From Elusimicrobiota bacterium (lineage in GTDB: Bacteria; Elusimicrobiota; Elusimicrobia; UBA1565; UBA9628), in the NCBI GenBank assembly GCA_016218575.1, contig JACRDN010000020.1, positions 124,001-188,000 of the forward strand: a stretch of DNA of 64,000 nt, given 5' to 3'. The position numbers and the translations under genes were made by a program. The notes below the pieces were generated by a model. That model searched no databases. It saw nothing but the letters and a program-made list of their open reading frames with translations, and had not been told where the DNA came from. Position 1 is the first letter of the stretch; the number at the start of each line of letters is the position of its first letter. Below are positions 26,054-33,824 of this stretch, in pieces.

Positions 26054-27733
26054 GATCTCCTCGAGGCTGGTCAACCCCTGGGCCACCAGCTCCATGCCGT
26101 GCTGCTGCATGGTCTTGAATCCCATCTTCTTCGCGCTGAAGAATATCTCCGAGGGCAGCCTCTTGGCCATGATGAGGGAATTGAGCTCGTTGTCCATGGT
26201 CAAAAGCTCGTATATCCCGGTGCGCCCCCAATAGCCCTGCTGGACGCAGGCGGTACAGCCGTTGGGCTTGAACAGCTGGGTGTCGGGGTCTATCGAGGTG
26301 AGGCCGAGCTTGGCGATGATCTCGGGGGAAGGGCGGTAAGCGATCTTGCATTGATGGCAAAGCAGGCGCACGAGCCTCTGGGAAAGCACGGCTCTCAAGG
26401 CGCTGGCCACGAGAAATGGCTCGACTCCCATGTCCATGAGCCTGGCCACGGTCTGGACCGCGCCGTTGGTGTGCAGGCTCGAGAGGACCAGGTGCCCGGT
26501 GAGCGCCGCGCTGATCGCGGTCTCGACCGTCTCCTTGTCGCGTATCTCTCCCACCAAAATGATGTCGGGGTCCTGCCTCAGGCAAGCCCTCAGGCCCGAG
26601 GCGAAGGTGAGGCCCACCTTGGCGTTGATCTGGATCTGGGTGATGCCGCCCTCCCTTTTCCTGCCGCCCAAAAGCTCGTACTCGATGGGGTCCTCCAAGG
26701 TGAGGATGTTGAGCTGGGGCGAGCGCAGCTGCTGGATCAAGGCGTAAAGGGTGGTAGTCTTGCCGGACCCCGTGGGGCCGGTTACTAGGATCAGGCCGTT
26801 GGGTCGGGAAATAGCATCCTTCATCTGGGAGAAGGCGTCCGCGGGCATCCCCAGGAGGTCCAGGCTCATCACGAAATTGGTGCGATCGAGCAGGCGCAGG
26901 GCCATCTTTTCCCCGTATTGGCTTGGCACCACCGCCACGCGCACGTCTATGAGGTGATCCATCACGTTGTTCTTGAATTGCCCATCCTGGGGCAGGCGCG
27001 TCTCGATGATGTTCATGCCCGCCATGACCTTGATGCGGCGCACCAGGCCGTCCAAGACCGTGTGGGGCAGGACCTGGTGGGTCTTGAGCACGCCGTCTAT
27101 GCGAAAGCGCAGGATCACGAGGTTTTCCTGGGGCTCGATGTGAATGTCGGAGGCGCGCTTGCGCACCGCCTGGAGCAGGATCGAGTCCAATAGCTTGCCC
27201 ATCGGCTGGGACTTCTCGGCCTCGGTCCCTCCCTCTGGCTTGAGCGCGCCCTCTCTCTGGCTGATCTCGATCTCCTTAAGGATCTGGGCAATGGCCGTGT
27301 CCTCGAAGTAGCGGGAGTAGAAACTCCTAAATCCCCCTTCGAGTATCCCCACGGGCTTGAGCTTGTGCCCGGTAAGCGCGCTGATCCTGTCCAAGGACTG
27401 CTGGTCGCCGGGGCAGACCATGGCCAAGGTGAGGACCCCCTCCTCGTATTGGATCGGCACGGCCTCATACGCCTCGATGAGGTGCTCGGGGACCATCTTC
27501 AAGATTTGTATGTCCACCTTTTCGATGTGCGCGATGAAGGGGACCTTGTACTTCTCGGCGAGCAAGGTCACCATGGTGTTGCTGTGGACCAGCTCCTTGC
27601 GCACGAGGATCGAGTCCAGGGTATCGTCGGGCTTGGCGTCGGGGGAATGCTGGATCTGGGTGATTTGCTCGCGAGTGAGTATTCCCGCGTCCACCAGGAG
27701 CTGCGACAGGACTTCGGAGACCACTTGGGGCAT
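26030..27733 (-). CDS. PilB/GspE-type assembly ATPase (type IV pilus or type II secretion)
   Basis: A 567-residue hexameric secretion ATPase. The N-terminal T2SSE_N-like domain occupies about residues 1-150. Walker A is GPTGSGKTTTLYAL, the Asp box and Walker B follow (DPDIILVGEIRDKET), the His box is TGHLVLSSLHTN, and the C-terminal zinc tetracysteine is CHQCKI...CTACVQQGYWGRTG. It powers pilin or pseudopilin polymerisation at the inner membrane. No other pilus gene is in the window, so PilB versus GspE cannot be decided. Its end overlaps the response-regulator gene by 24 bases. Confidence 0.93.
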   Translation of the reverse strand: MPQVVSEVLSQLLVDAGILTREQITQIQHSPDAKPDDTLDSILVRKELVHSNTMVTLLAEKYKVPFIAHIEKVDIQILKMVPEHLIEAYEAVPIQYEEGVLTLAMVCPGDQQSLDRISALTGHKLKPVGILEGGFRSFYSRYFEDTAIAQILKEIEISQREGALKPEGGTEAEKSQPMGKLLDSILLQAVRKRASDIHIEPQENLVILRFRIDGVLKTHQVLPHTVLDGLVRRIKVMAGMNIIETRLPQDGQFKNNVMDHLIDVRVAVVPSQYGEKMALRLLDRTNFVMSLDLLGMPADAFSQMKDAISRPNGLILVTGPTGSGKTTTLYALIQQLRSPQLNILTLEDPIEYELLGGRKREGGITQIQINAKVGLTFASGLRACLRQDPDIILVGEIRDKETVETAISAALTGHLVLSSLHTNGAVQTVARLMDMGVEPFLVASALRAVLSQRLVRLLCHQCKIAYRPSPEIIAKLGLTSIDPDTQLFKPNGCTACVQQGYWGRTGIYELLTMDNELNSLIMAKRLPSEIFFSAKKMGFKTMQQHGMELVAQGLTSLEEILRVLPTF

Positions 27734-27788
27734 TGATAATAGCTAACAGGAAAACCCATAAAATTCAAGGACATTTTTGTTGCGGAAA

Positions 27789-27800
27789 TTGGGCCTTTAC
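27789..27800. promoter_or_regulatory. GGGCC motif upstream of the 27833 gene
   Basis: TTGGGCCTTTAC, with its core (27791-27795) 23 bases before the -10 TATACT. It closely matches CTGGGCCTTTAG upstream of the gene at 45463. Confidence 0.4.
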
Positions 27801-27818
27801 TTCCCCCGGTTTCGGCCT

Positions 27819-27824
27819 TATACT
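27819..27824 (+). promoter_or_regulatory. -10 element for the 27833 gene
   Basis: TATACT ending 8 bases before the TTG start at 27833; supports a leaderless message and this unusual start codon. Confidence 0.5.
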
Positions 27825-27832
27825 AATTCCGC

Positions 27833-28582
27833 TTGAGGGGAAACGCCTACCGACGGCTTTTATTTTGGGCGATGGCCTGCGCCTTGGCATTATCCTCCCC
27901 CGTCATGCTCCTGACAGCCAAGCGCTCAACCCGGGCCGCGGGCCCGACGGCTCTGCGCTTCAGCCTTGGGCAGGCCTGGACCGTGCGGGACAATTTCATG
28001 GCCCAGATCCCCGACCCGCAGACGGGGAAGGTGCTGACCCCGACGGCGGGAGGGCTTTTCAACTATACGGTGGAAAAGCTTTACCCCAACGCCTTCGCTT
28101 TGATTTCCATGGAAACCAAAGAGCTGCGCTCCGGCATTTCCCCGGAACAGCTAAAGCTCGTCCCCATTCCCGCCGATAAAAAACCGATCGTGAGCTTCCT
28201 CGTAATGACGCCCTCGGGCTTCGTCTACGGGCCGTATCCGAAAGCCGATGGAGCCGAGCTTAAAGAGACCTCGGACATCGAGGCCTGGCTCAGGCTCGCG
28301 GGCCGGTCGGTCAAGTTCTTCTTCTACAAGCTTCCGAGCCGCGGCCTCAAAGAGGGCGAGCAATTGCGCCTCCAGGCGGGACGGGATATCTGGGCCGTGC
28401 GCCGTATGCCCGATGAAAAGGGCCTCCAGATTTACCGGGCTTACACGGCCCGGGACAAGGTCCGGGTGGACGAGACCCTCTGGCTCGACGCGCGCCGCGG
28501 CGCTGTGGTCAAGCGGCAAGTCAGCGAAAAGCGGGGCAAGGGCCTGAACGCCGTCCTGGTTCAGCAGGTGGTCATGCGATGA
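27833..28582 (+). CDS. Exported or membrane-anchored protein of unknown function
   Basis: A 249-residue protein starting with TTG at 27833, a choice supported by the TATACT 8 bases upstream. Residues 8-27 are a hydrophobic export or anchor segment with a basic N-terminus. The body, from about residue 38, is a mainly beta protein with no motif I recognise; the segment FSLGQAWTVRDNF and the late ARDKVRVDETLWLDAR suggest an outer-membrane or periplasmic structural fold. It overlaps the next gene by four bases (ATGA), so the two are likely one unit. Confidence 0.65.
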   Translation: MRGNAYRRLLFWAMACALALSSPVMLLTAKRSTRAAGPTALRFSLGQAWTVRDNFMAQIPDPQTGKVLTPTAGGLFNYTVEKLYPNAFALISMETKELRSGISPEQLKLVPIPADKKPIVSFLVMTPSGFVYGPYPKADGAELKETSDIEAWLRLAGRSVKFFFYKLPSRGLKEGEQLRLQAGRDIWAVRRMPDEKGLQIYRAYTARDKVRVDETLWLDARRGAVVKRQVSEKRGKGLNAVLVQQVVMR

Positions 28583-28938
28583 GGCTCCTGCTTCTAGCGC
28601 TCGCCTGGCTCCTGCCCTCCTCCGCGCTCGCCGAGTCCTCGGCGGCGTCGCTGGCCGACGTCTTCAGCTTCGCGGGCCAGAACGCCATATGGTCCGGGGA
28701 AAACGGGGAGCTGGTGGACCAGAATCTGGCCGCGCGCATGCCCGGCCTCGGCGATCTCGTGGAGGCCTACGCCCAGCCGGACTCGGTTCCCTCCGCGGAG
28801 GTGGCCCCCGGGGGCGAGCTCGGGGTCGCGGCGGAGTCCGGGCAAGGTGCTGCGGACAAGGACGACTCGAGCGCCGCCAACCCCGCTCAAGAGCTTGAGC
28901 TCGTCGTTCCGCCGGTGGTCAGCCCATTCTCTCCCTAG
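28579..28938 (+). CDS. Small secreted protein of unknown function
   Basis: A 119-residue protein with a signal peptide (about 1-18, ending ALAE). The mature part is acidic, low in complexity at the C-terminus (Ser/Ala/Pro-rich) and has no cysteine. It is translationally coupled to the preceding exported protein by an ATGA overlap and converges, with 4 bases of overlap, on the histidine kinase gene. Confidence 0.6.
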   Translation: MRLLLLALAWLLPSSALAESSAASLADVFSFAGQNAIWSGENGELVDQNLAARMPGLGDLVEAYAQPDSVPSAEVAPGGELGVAAESGQGAADKDDSSAANPAQELELVVPPVVSPFSP

Positions 28939-30434
28939 CCGGCGCCCGGGCCGCCCGTGACGGGCAAGGTGAAAAAGAAGACGCTTCCCTTCTTCCACTG
29001 GCTCTCCACGCCGATCCGCCCGCCGTGGGCCTCCACGAGCTGCTTGCAGATGACAAGGCCCAGGCCCGTCCCCCTCTCGCGGGCCAAGCCCTTGGTTTCC
29101 TCCACTTGGGAAAAAATCGAGAAGAGCCGGGAGAGCTTGTCCGGCGGGATCCCCGGACCCTGATCCTGGACCCTCACCTCCACGAAGCCGTCCCCTCGCG
29201 CCATGGCCTCCACCGCCACCACGCCCCCATCCGGAGAGAACTTAAGGGCCTTGGAGACGAGGTTCTCCAGCACCCGCTGAATCTGCGCCGCGTCGGCCTT
29301 GACCAGGGGCAAGCCCTCGGGGACGGAGAGGGCGAGCGCCACTCCGTAATCGGCCGCGATGACCGAGAACTGGGGGCGAAGCTCATCGATCAAATCCTTG
29401 ACGCGCAGGTCCCGGCGCCGCAGCGAGATGTGCCCCGCCTCCATGCGAGCCACGTCGAGGATGCTCTTGATCATCTGGTTGAGGCGGCGGGCGCTTTCCT
29501 GCACGATTTTGAGTCTGGCTTTCTCGCTCTCGGCCAACTGGTCCGACTCGAGGAGGAGAGTCACGTAGCCGCTGATGACGTGGAGAGGGCTCTTCAAGTC
29601 ATGGGTGATGGTGTGGAAGAAAGTTTTCTTCATTTGGTCGAGCTCGGCCAAGCGCCCGCCCATCCGGTTGAATTCCCAAGAGACCTGCCCCAACTCGTCA
29701 CGGCGCTCGGTCTGTATCTTATATGAGAGCTCTCCCTCCCCGATGCGCCGCGCGCCCTCCACGAGCTTGCCGAGGGTGCGCGTGAAGTGGAAAGCCAGGA
29801 GAGCCGAGCCCAGGAGCCCGGCCGCCAGGCACAACGCCCCCACCATGAGGAATCGCCGCAGCAAGGCCTTAAGAGCCCGGCGCATAGACTCGGCGCTGGC
29901 CGCCGCGTCGTAGTCCACCTCGAGAACCGCGGCGCGCCGTCCCTTTCTGTTGACGGGAACCAAGTATTGGAGGACCGCGCGGCCTTCAAGCTGACTGAGG
30001 CGCTTCGTGGGCGAGGATATCTCCAGAACCGCCTTGGGAACCGCTCCCCTCAATTCCTTCTCGATCAGATGCAAGCTGTCGCCGCTGGTCATATCGCTAT
30101 GGAAGAGAATATCCCCATCGAGCCCTAGGAGCTCGACGCCGCGCAAAGGTTCAAGGTCGAGCAGGCTCTTGGCGTAGTTGACGAGGAGGGGAGAGTAGGC
30201 CAGTCGCCCAGTCCCAGGGAGCGCGCCGGCGTAGGCGCCGGACACGGAGTCGTCCCCTTCCGACAGGGCGTCCTCGCAGACCCGAACCAAATGATGGACC
30301 GTGCTCCAGCGATGGTTTTCCTGCTGGCTCCCGAGCTCCCTTTTCTCGGCCATATAGAGGAGAAACCCGGTCAGGAAAAGCACGGCCATGACCATGGCCG
30401 AGGCGTAAAGCGCGAGCTTCTCCCGGATTTTCAT
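28935..30434 (-). CDS. Sensor histidine kinase with an altered N-box
   Basis: A 499-residue membrane sensor. TM1 is about residues 10-28 and TM2 about 195-216, enclosing a 165-residue periplasmic sensor. A HAMP domain (about 217-270) leads to the HisKA helix with phosphoacceptor H278 (FFHTITHDLKSP) and an HATPase domain. The G1 (DQGPGIPP) and G2 (GTGLGL) boxes are intact, but the N-box reads ENLVSKALKFS: the usual Mg-binding Asn is Lys (K395, codon aag). Kinase activity may therefore be reduced or lost. No response regulator is adjacent; a single-domain receiver lies at 25655. A GGGGA precedes the ATG. Confidence 0.88.
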   Translation of the reverse strand: MKIREKLALYASAMVMAVLFLTGFLLYMAEKRELGSQQENHRWSTVHHLVRVCEDALSEGDDSVSGAYAGALPGTGRLAYSPLLVNYAKSLLDLEPLRGVELLGLDGDILFHSDMTSGDSLHLIEKELRGAVPKAVLEISSPTKRLSQLEGRAVLQYLVPVNRKGRRAAVLEVDYDAAASAESMRRALKALLRRFLMVGALCLAAGLLGSALLAFHFTRTLGKLVEGARRIGEGELSYKIQTERRDELGQVSWEFNRMGGRLAELDQMKKTFFHTITHDLKSPLHVISGYVTLLLESDQLAESEKARLKIVQESARRLNQMIKSILDVARMEAGHISLRRRDLRVKDLIDELRPQFSVIAADYGVALALSVPEGLPLVKADAAQIQRVLENLVSKALKFSPDGGVVAVEAMARGDGFVEVRVQDQGPGIPPDKLSRLFSIFSQVEETKGLARERGTGLGLVICKQLVEAHGGRIGVESQWKKGSVFFFTLPVTGGPGAG

Positions 30435-30517
30435 TCCCCAGGCCCAAGCTTAGCCCCTCCCGCGGTGCAAATCAAGCCCGGGAACAGCCGTTGACGTTCA
30501 CCCCCAAATAAGGGAGA

Positions 30518-30679
30518 ATGGCTTCTCCGCGTATGAATTCCTTTTTCGCCTTTGGGCTCTTCGCCTTGGCCCGGGACTCGGGGTTCTTCCCGAGGAAATT
30601 CGTGGAGCTTTGCCTGCGCGAGAACGAGAAGCGCCTGAGCGGCTACGACCCGCGCCTCCTGACGGCTTTGCCGCGTTGA
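30518..30679 (+). CDS. 53-residue protein coupled to the lipid A acyltransferase gene
   Basis: A short reading frame from ATG 30518 (or ATG 30533, five codons later) to TGA 30677-30679, encoding a 53-residue basic protein (MASPRMNSFFAFG... ending LLTALPR). Its stop overlaps the probable TTG start of the acyltransferase in a TTGA, indicating translational coupling. Upstream, TTGACG (30491-30496) with a 17-base spacer to GAGAAT (30514-30519) could be a promoter. I do not recognise the protein. Confidence 0.5.
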   Translation: MASPRMNSFFAFGLFALARDSGFFPRKFVELCLRENEKRLSGYDPRLLTALPR

Positions 30680-31569
30680 ACCCGCTTCTCTCCGCCGGAC
30701 TCCGGATCCTCTTGACCGCGGCGGGACTGGCCGTCGCGTTCCTGCCGCGCTCCTGGGAGGTGCGCCTGGGAAGGTTCCTTGGAAGAACGCTCCTTGCCCT
30801 CGATTACAGGCGCCGGCCCATCGCGGAGGAGAACATCCGGCGCTGCCTTACGGAGCTCGGCCGAGCCGAGCGCGAAAGGCTTCTTGCGAAAAACTACGAG
30901 CACTACGGCATACTCGGCTTGGAGCTCCTCCATATGTTTTGCCCCCTCCCCGGGCATTACCGGCGCTACACGGAGAAAAACACGGTTTTAGAGGGCTTCG
31001 AGAATTTCGAGCGCGCCCAAGCCAAAAAGCGCGGGTGCCTTCTAATCACCGCTCACCTGGCCAACTGGGAAATCATGGGCATAGCCGCGGTCCGAGGCAT
31101 TCCGGCGACCATGGTGACGCGGCGCTTGAAGCCCGAATGGCTCAATCGGAAAATCGAGGCGGCCCGCCTCTCGATCGAGGTCAAAACCCTCAGCCAGCGG
31201 GGCTTTCTCCCCACCTTGATCAAGCGCTTGAGGCAGGGCCTGACCGTGGGCTTCGTCATGGACCAGTACGCGGCCCCTCCCATGGGGGTCCCCGTCAAAT
31301 TCTTCAAGGCCGTCACCGACACCTTGGCGGCACCCGCCATCCTCGCACAGCGCACCGGCGCCTGCCTCATTTCCGTCGTCCAATGGCGCGACGAGGCCGG
31401 GCTCGTTCATGTGGAGGTAGGGCCCGAGATAGAGCTCGGCGAAGCGCTCAAGGACCCGGTCCAAGCCACGCAGGCCCTGGTCGCCCGCGTGGAGGGCTGG
31501 ATCCGCAGGCATCCCGATCAATGGCTTTGGGCCCACCGGAGGTTCAAGAACGCGACCTGGCATGCCTAA
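30676..31569 (+). CDS. Lipid A biosynthesis acyltransferase (LpxL/HtrB family)
   Basis: A 297-residue member of the lysophospholipid acyltransferase-like LpxL family, which adds a secondary acyl chain to Kdo-lipid A at the inner membrane. The catalytic HxxxxD/E motif is HLANWE in LITAHLANWEIMG, and there is an N-terminal hydrophobic helix (ILLTAAGLAVAFLP). The start is placed at TTG 30676 because it overlaps the stop of the preceding small gene and gives the family's usual N-terminus; a frame starting at 30610 would add 22 residues unlike the family. It overlaps the following hydrolase gene by 8 bases. Confidence 0.88.
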   Translation: MNPLLSAGLRILLTAAGLAVAFLPRSWEVRLGRFLGRTLLALDYRRRPIAEENIRRCLTELGRAERERLLAKNYEHYGILGLELLHMFCPLPGHYRRYTEKNTVLEGFENFERAQAKKRGCLLITAHLANWEIMGIAAVRGIPATMVTRRLKPEWLNRKIEAARLSIEVKTLSQRGFLPTLIKRLRQGLTVGFVMDQYAAPPMGVPVKFFKAVTDTLAAPAILAQRTGACLISVVQWRDEAGLVHVEVGPEIELGEALKDPVQATQALVARVEGWIRRHPDQWLWAHRRFKNATWHA

Positions 31570-32389
31570 CACGAACACGATTTCCATCTGGACCAACGAT
31601 AGCCCGCGCCTGCATCTCTTGTGCCACGAGGCAGACGGCCTTCCCATCCTTTTGGCCCACGGCATGGCAGGGAACGCCCACTGGTGGGACCCCGTCGCCC
31701 CCTTCCTGGCCGAGGGCTTGAAGCCCGTGGCCTTGGACTTCCATGGCCATGGCGACAGCCAATGGCACCCGGAAGGGCGCTACGACACGGAGCTATTCGT
31801 CGAGAACATCGAGGAGGCGCGGCACGCCCTAGGCTGGACGCGCATGATCCTGGCCGGCCATTCCCTGGGCGCCCGAGTGGCCCTGGAGTACGCCCGCCGG
31901 CGCCCCGAGCGCCTGCTGGGGCTCATCGCGGTGGATTTTCTTCCCGAGCTCCACCCCGCCGGGGCCCGACGCTTCGAGAGGGCCCGCAGCCGCCCCCAGC
32001 CCCTCTACTCGGACGCCGAGGCCATGCTCGACAATTTCCGCCTCCAGCCGCGGGGGACGCTTCTGGGCAAAGAGGGCCTGCGCCGCCTGGCCGCGCACAG
32101 CCTGCGCAAGACCAACGAGGGATTTACCTGGAAATTCGACTGGAAGGCCTTCCTCTACCGCTACGAGCCGATTTGGCCGGCTCTGCCTCAAATCCGAGTC
32201 CCGTCCCTCGTCGTGCGCGGGGAAAACAGCGCGGTGCTCAGCCGCGAGGAATTCGCGCGAGTCGCTCGGGATATGCCCCGGGCTCGGGCCGCCGAGATCC
32301 CGCGAGCCCACCACCACGTGACCTTGGACGCGCCGGAGGGCCTGGCGCGGGAAATGCTGCGCTTTGCCCGAGAGTTGGGGGTCTCCTAG
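31562..32389 (+). CDS. Alpha/beta hydrolase
   Basis: A 275-residue alpha/beta hydrolase. The oxyanion region is LLAHGMAGNAHWW, the DFHGHGDS motif follows, and the nucleophile elbow is GHSLGA (Ser near residue 100). A C-terminal His in RAHHHVTLDAP completes the triad, with an acidic residue likely in VVRGENSAVLS. Substrate is unknown. It sits between the lipid A acyltransferase and a NUDIX gene, overlapping both, so it belongs to that operon. Confidence 0.88.
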   Translation: MPNTNTISIWTNDSPRLHLLCHEADGLPILLAHGMAGNAHWWDPVAPFLAEGLKPVALDFHGHGDSQWHPEGRYDTELFVENIEEARHALGWTRMILAGHSLGARVALEYARRRPERLLGLIAVDFLPELHPAGARRFERARSRPQPLYSDAEAMLDNFRLQPRGTLLGKEGLRRLAAHSLRKTNEGFTWKFDWKAFLYRYEPIWPALPQIRVPSLVVRGENSAVLSREEFARVARDMPRARAAEIPRAHHHVTLDAPEGLAREMLRFARELGVS

Positions 32390-32850
32390 TGAAAGCAGCG
32401 CGCCATTTCACTGTGACGGGCTACGTGGTACGAGGCGGAAAAACCCTCCTCCTCCACCACAAGAAGCTCCGCATGTGGCTGGCTCCGGGAGGCCACCTAG
32501 AGGAGGGAGAGCTTCCCGAGGAAGCCCTGGTTCGGGAAATCCGCGAAGAAACGGGTTTGGAGGTGGAGATCCTGTCGCCCAAGGCGAGCCCGGGACCGGT
32601 CGAGACCGGCGTGAGATACCTCCATGTGCCGAGCCATGTCCAGCTCGAGGACATCCCCAACCATCCCCAGCACATTGATTTGGTCTACTACTGCCTGGCC
32701 AAGGACGGCGAGGCCGCTTTTTCGGCTCTCGAGCACGAGGGAATGCGCTGGCACTCGCCCGAGGACCTGGCGCGGTCCCACGTCCGCGACGAGGTGCGCC
32801 AGAGGGCGCTCGAGGCTATCGCCCTGGCCGAGTCTCGAGCTCCCCAATGA
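32389..32850 (+). CDS. NUDIX hydrolase
   Basis: A 153-residue protein read from the GTG at 32389, which overlaps the stop of the preceding gene. The Nudix box is complete: a Gly followed by the REIREETGLEVEIL segment inside GGHLEEGELPEEALVREIREE. These enzymes cleave nucleoside diphosphates linked to another moiety. The specific substrate is not evident. Its end overlaps by 35 bases the end of the convergent next gene. Confidence 0.9.
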   Translation: MKAARHFTVTGYVVRGGKTLLLHHKKLRMWLAPGGHLEEGELPEEALVREIREETGLEVEILSPKASPGPVETGVRYLHVPSHVQLEDIPNHPQHIDLVYYCLAKDGEAAFSALEHEGMRWHSPEDLARSHVRDEVRQRALEAIALAESRAPQ

Positions 32851-33385
32851 CCGCCAAGGCGGCGCCCAGGACGGCCAGGGGTTTCTTGCCGAACAGAGCC
32901 AGGTCCACTGAACCCGTAAGGGTGCGCTGGCCGTTGAAGGAATAAGTCGCCAGGTGGACCCCACCTTGCCCCCAGACCATGAACTCCTTCTCCCGCTCCC
33001 GGACCAAGGACAGGGAAAGGCTCGCGGAATCGATGAAGCCGAAGAGGGAATAGCCGTCCCCCTGCGGCTGGATGGAAATATTGACGCCAGAACCTAGGAG
33101 AGAGTAGCCTTCTTCCGGCTTTTCGGGCGTCGCCGGATATGCGTCGAAATTCAAGAAATCCCTCTCCGCCCGCCCCGCGAACCTCCAGGCCCCGGAGCCG
33201 TCCTTCTGCCCGCCCAGGCTGATCCACAGAAAAGGCTCGGAAATTTCCCAATAGCCGCCCGTCCTGGACCTGACGTCCATGTTGACGTTGACCATATGCG
33301 GCAAAGCCAGCCCGAAGGGAATCTCCGGGGGCCAGCCGACGTTCGCCGGGAGAAGCGCGCAGGAAAGCGCCAAGAGGGTTTTCAT
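32816..33385 (-). CDS. Secreted beta-rich protein of unknown function
   Basis: A 189-residue protein with a short signal-like N-terminus (about 1-15). The body alternates in a beta pattern (FLWISLGG, GVNISIQPQG, SLSLSLVRERE), suggesting a periplasmic or outer-membrane structural fold; no family recognised. The start is supported by TATACT (complement of 33394-33399) 8 bases before the ATG. It converges on the NUDIX gene. Confidence 0.62.
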   Translation of the reverse strand: MKTLLALSCALLPANVGWPPEIPFGLALPHMVNVNMDVRSRTGGYWEISEPFLWISLGGQKDGSGAWRFAGRAERDFLNFDAYPATPEKPEEGYSLLGSGVNISIQPQGDGYSLFGFIDSASLSLSLVREREKEFMVWGQGGVHLATYSFNGQRTLTGSVDLALFGKKPLAVLGAALAVIGELETRPGR

Positions 33386-33393
33386 GAAAATGG

Positions 33394-33399
33394 AGTATA
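33394..33399 (-). promoter_or_regulatory. -10 element for the gene starting at 33385
   Basis: TATACT on the minus strand, ending 8 bases before the ATG; leaderless-type spacing. Confidence 0.5.
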
Positions 33400-33492
33400 C
33401 TCAATTCTCCGCGTAAGAGCATAATGAGCGACTTGACCCCAGGAATGCAAAACAGCCACAATAAGGGCAATTCTAGGTCGAAAGGAGACACT

Positions 33493-33750
33493 ATGGCAAG
33501 AAAACCGAATCCAGCGTTCATGAAGGAACTCAAGATCAGCGATGATCTGGCCAAGATCGTGGGACCGAAGCCCCTGCCTCGGACCCAGGTGGTCAAGAAG
33601 ATCTGGGCCTACATCAAGAAAAACGGCCTGCAGGACGCCAAGAACAAGAGGAACATCAACGCCGATGACAATCTCAAAGTCGTGTTCGGCGGCAAAAAAA
33701 CCGTCAACATGTTCGAGATGACCAAGCTCATCAGCAAGCACCTAAGCTGA
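33493..33750 (+). CDS. SWIB/MDM2-domain protein
   Basis: An 85-residue protein that is essentially one SWIB domain: LPRTQVVKKIWAYIKKNGLQD and the following NINADDNLKVVFGGKKTVNMFEM are the family core. The ATG at 33493 is chosen because a strong Shine-Dalgarno (AAGGAGA, 33482-33488) precedes it; a longer in-frame start at 33424 lacks one. Bacterial SWIB proteins occur in a few lineages such as Chlamydiae, where one is fused to topoisomerase; a chromatin or nucleoid role is inferred. A strong terminator follows directly, so the gene is monocistronic and probably well expressed. Confidence 0.9.
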   Translation: MARKPNPAFMKELKISDDLAKIVGPKPLPRTQVVKKIWAYIKKNGLQDAKNKRNINADDNLKVVFGGKKTVNMFEMTKLISKHLS

Positions 33751-33763
33751 GAAGCCCCGCCGG

Positions 33764-33801
33764 AAAACCCCCGCGCCCCGTCCCGGCGCGGGGGTTTTTT
33801 T
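33764..33801 (+). terminator. Rho-independent terminator of the SWIB gene
   Basis: A 14-base-pair stem (33764-33777 with 33785-33798) around a 7-base loop, with a T-run to 33801. It begins 14 bases after the SWIB stop. Confidence 0.9.
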
Positions 33802-33824
33802 GAGGGAAGGCGGGGGCTTGGCAC

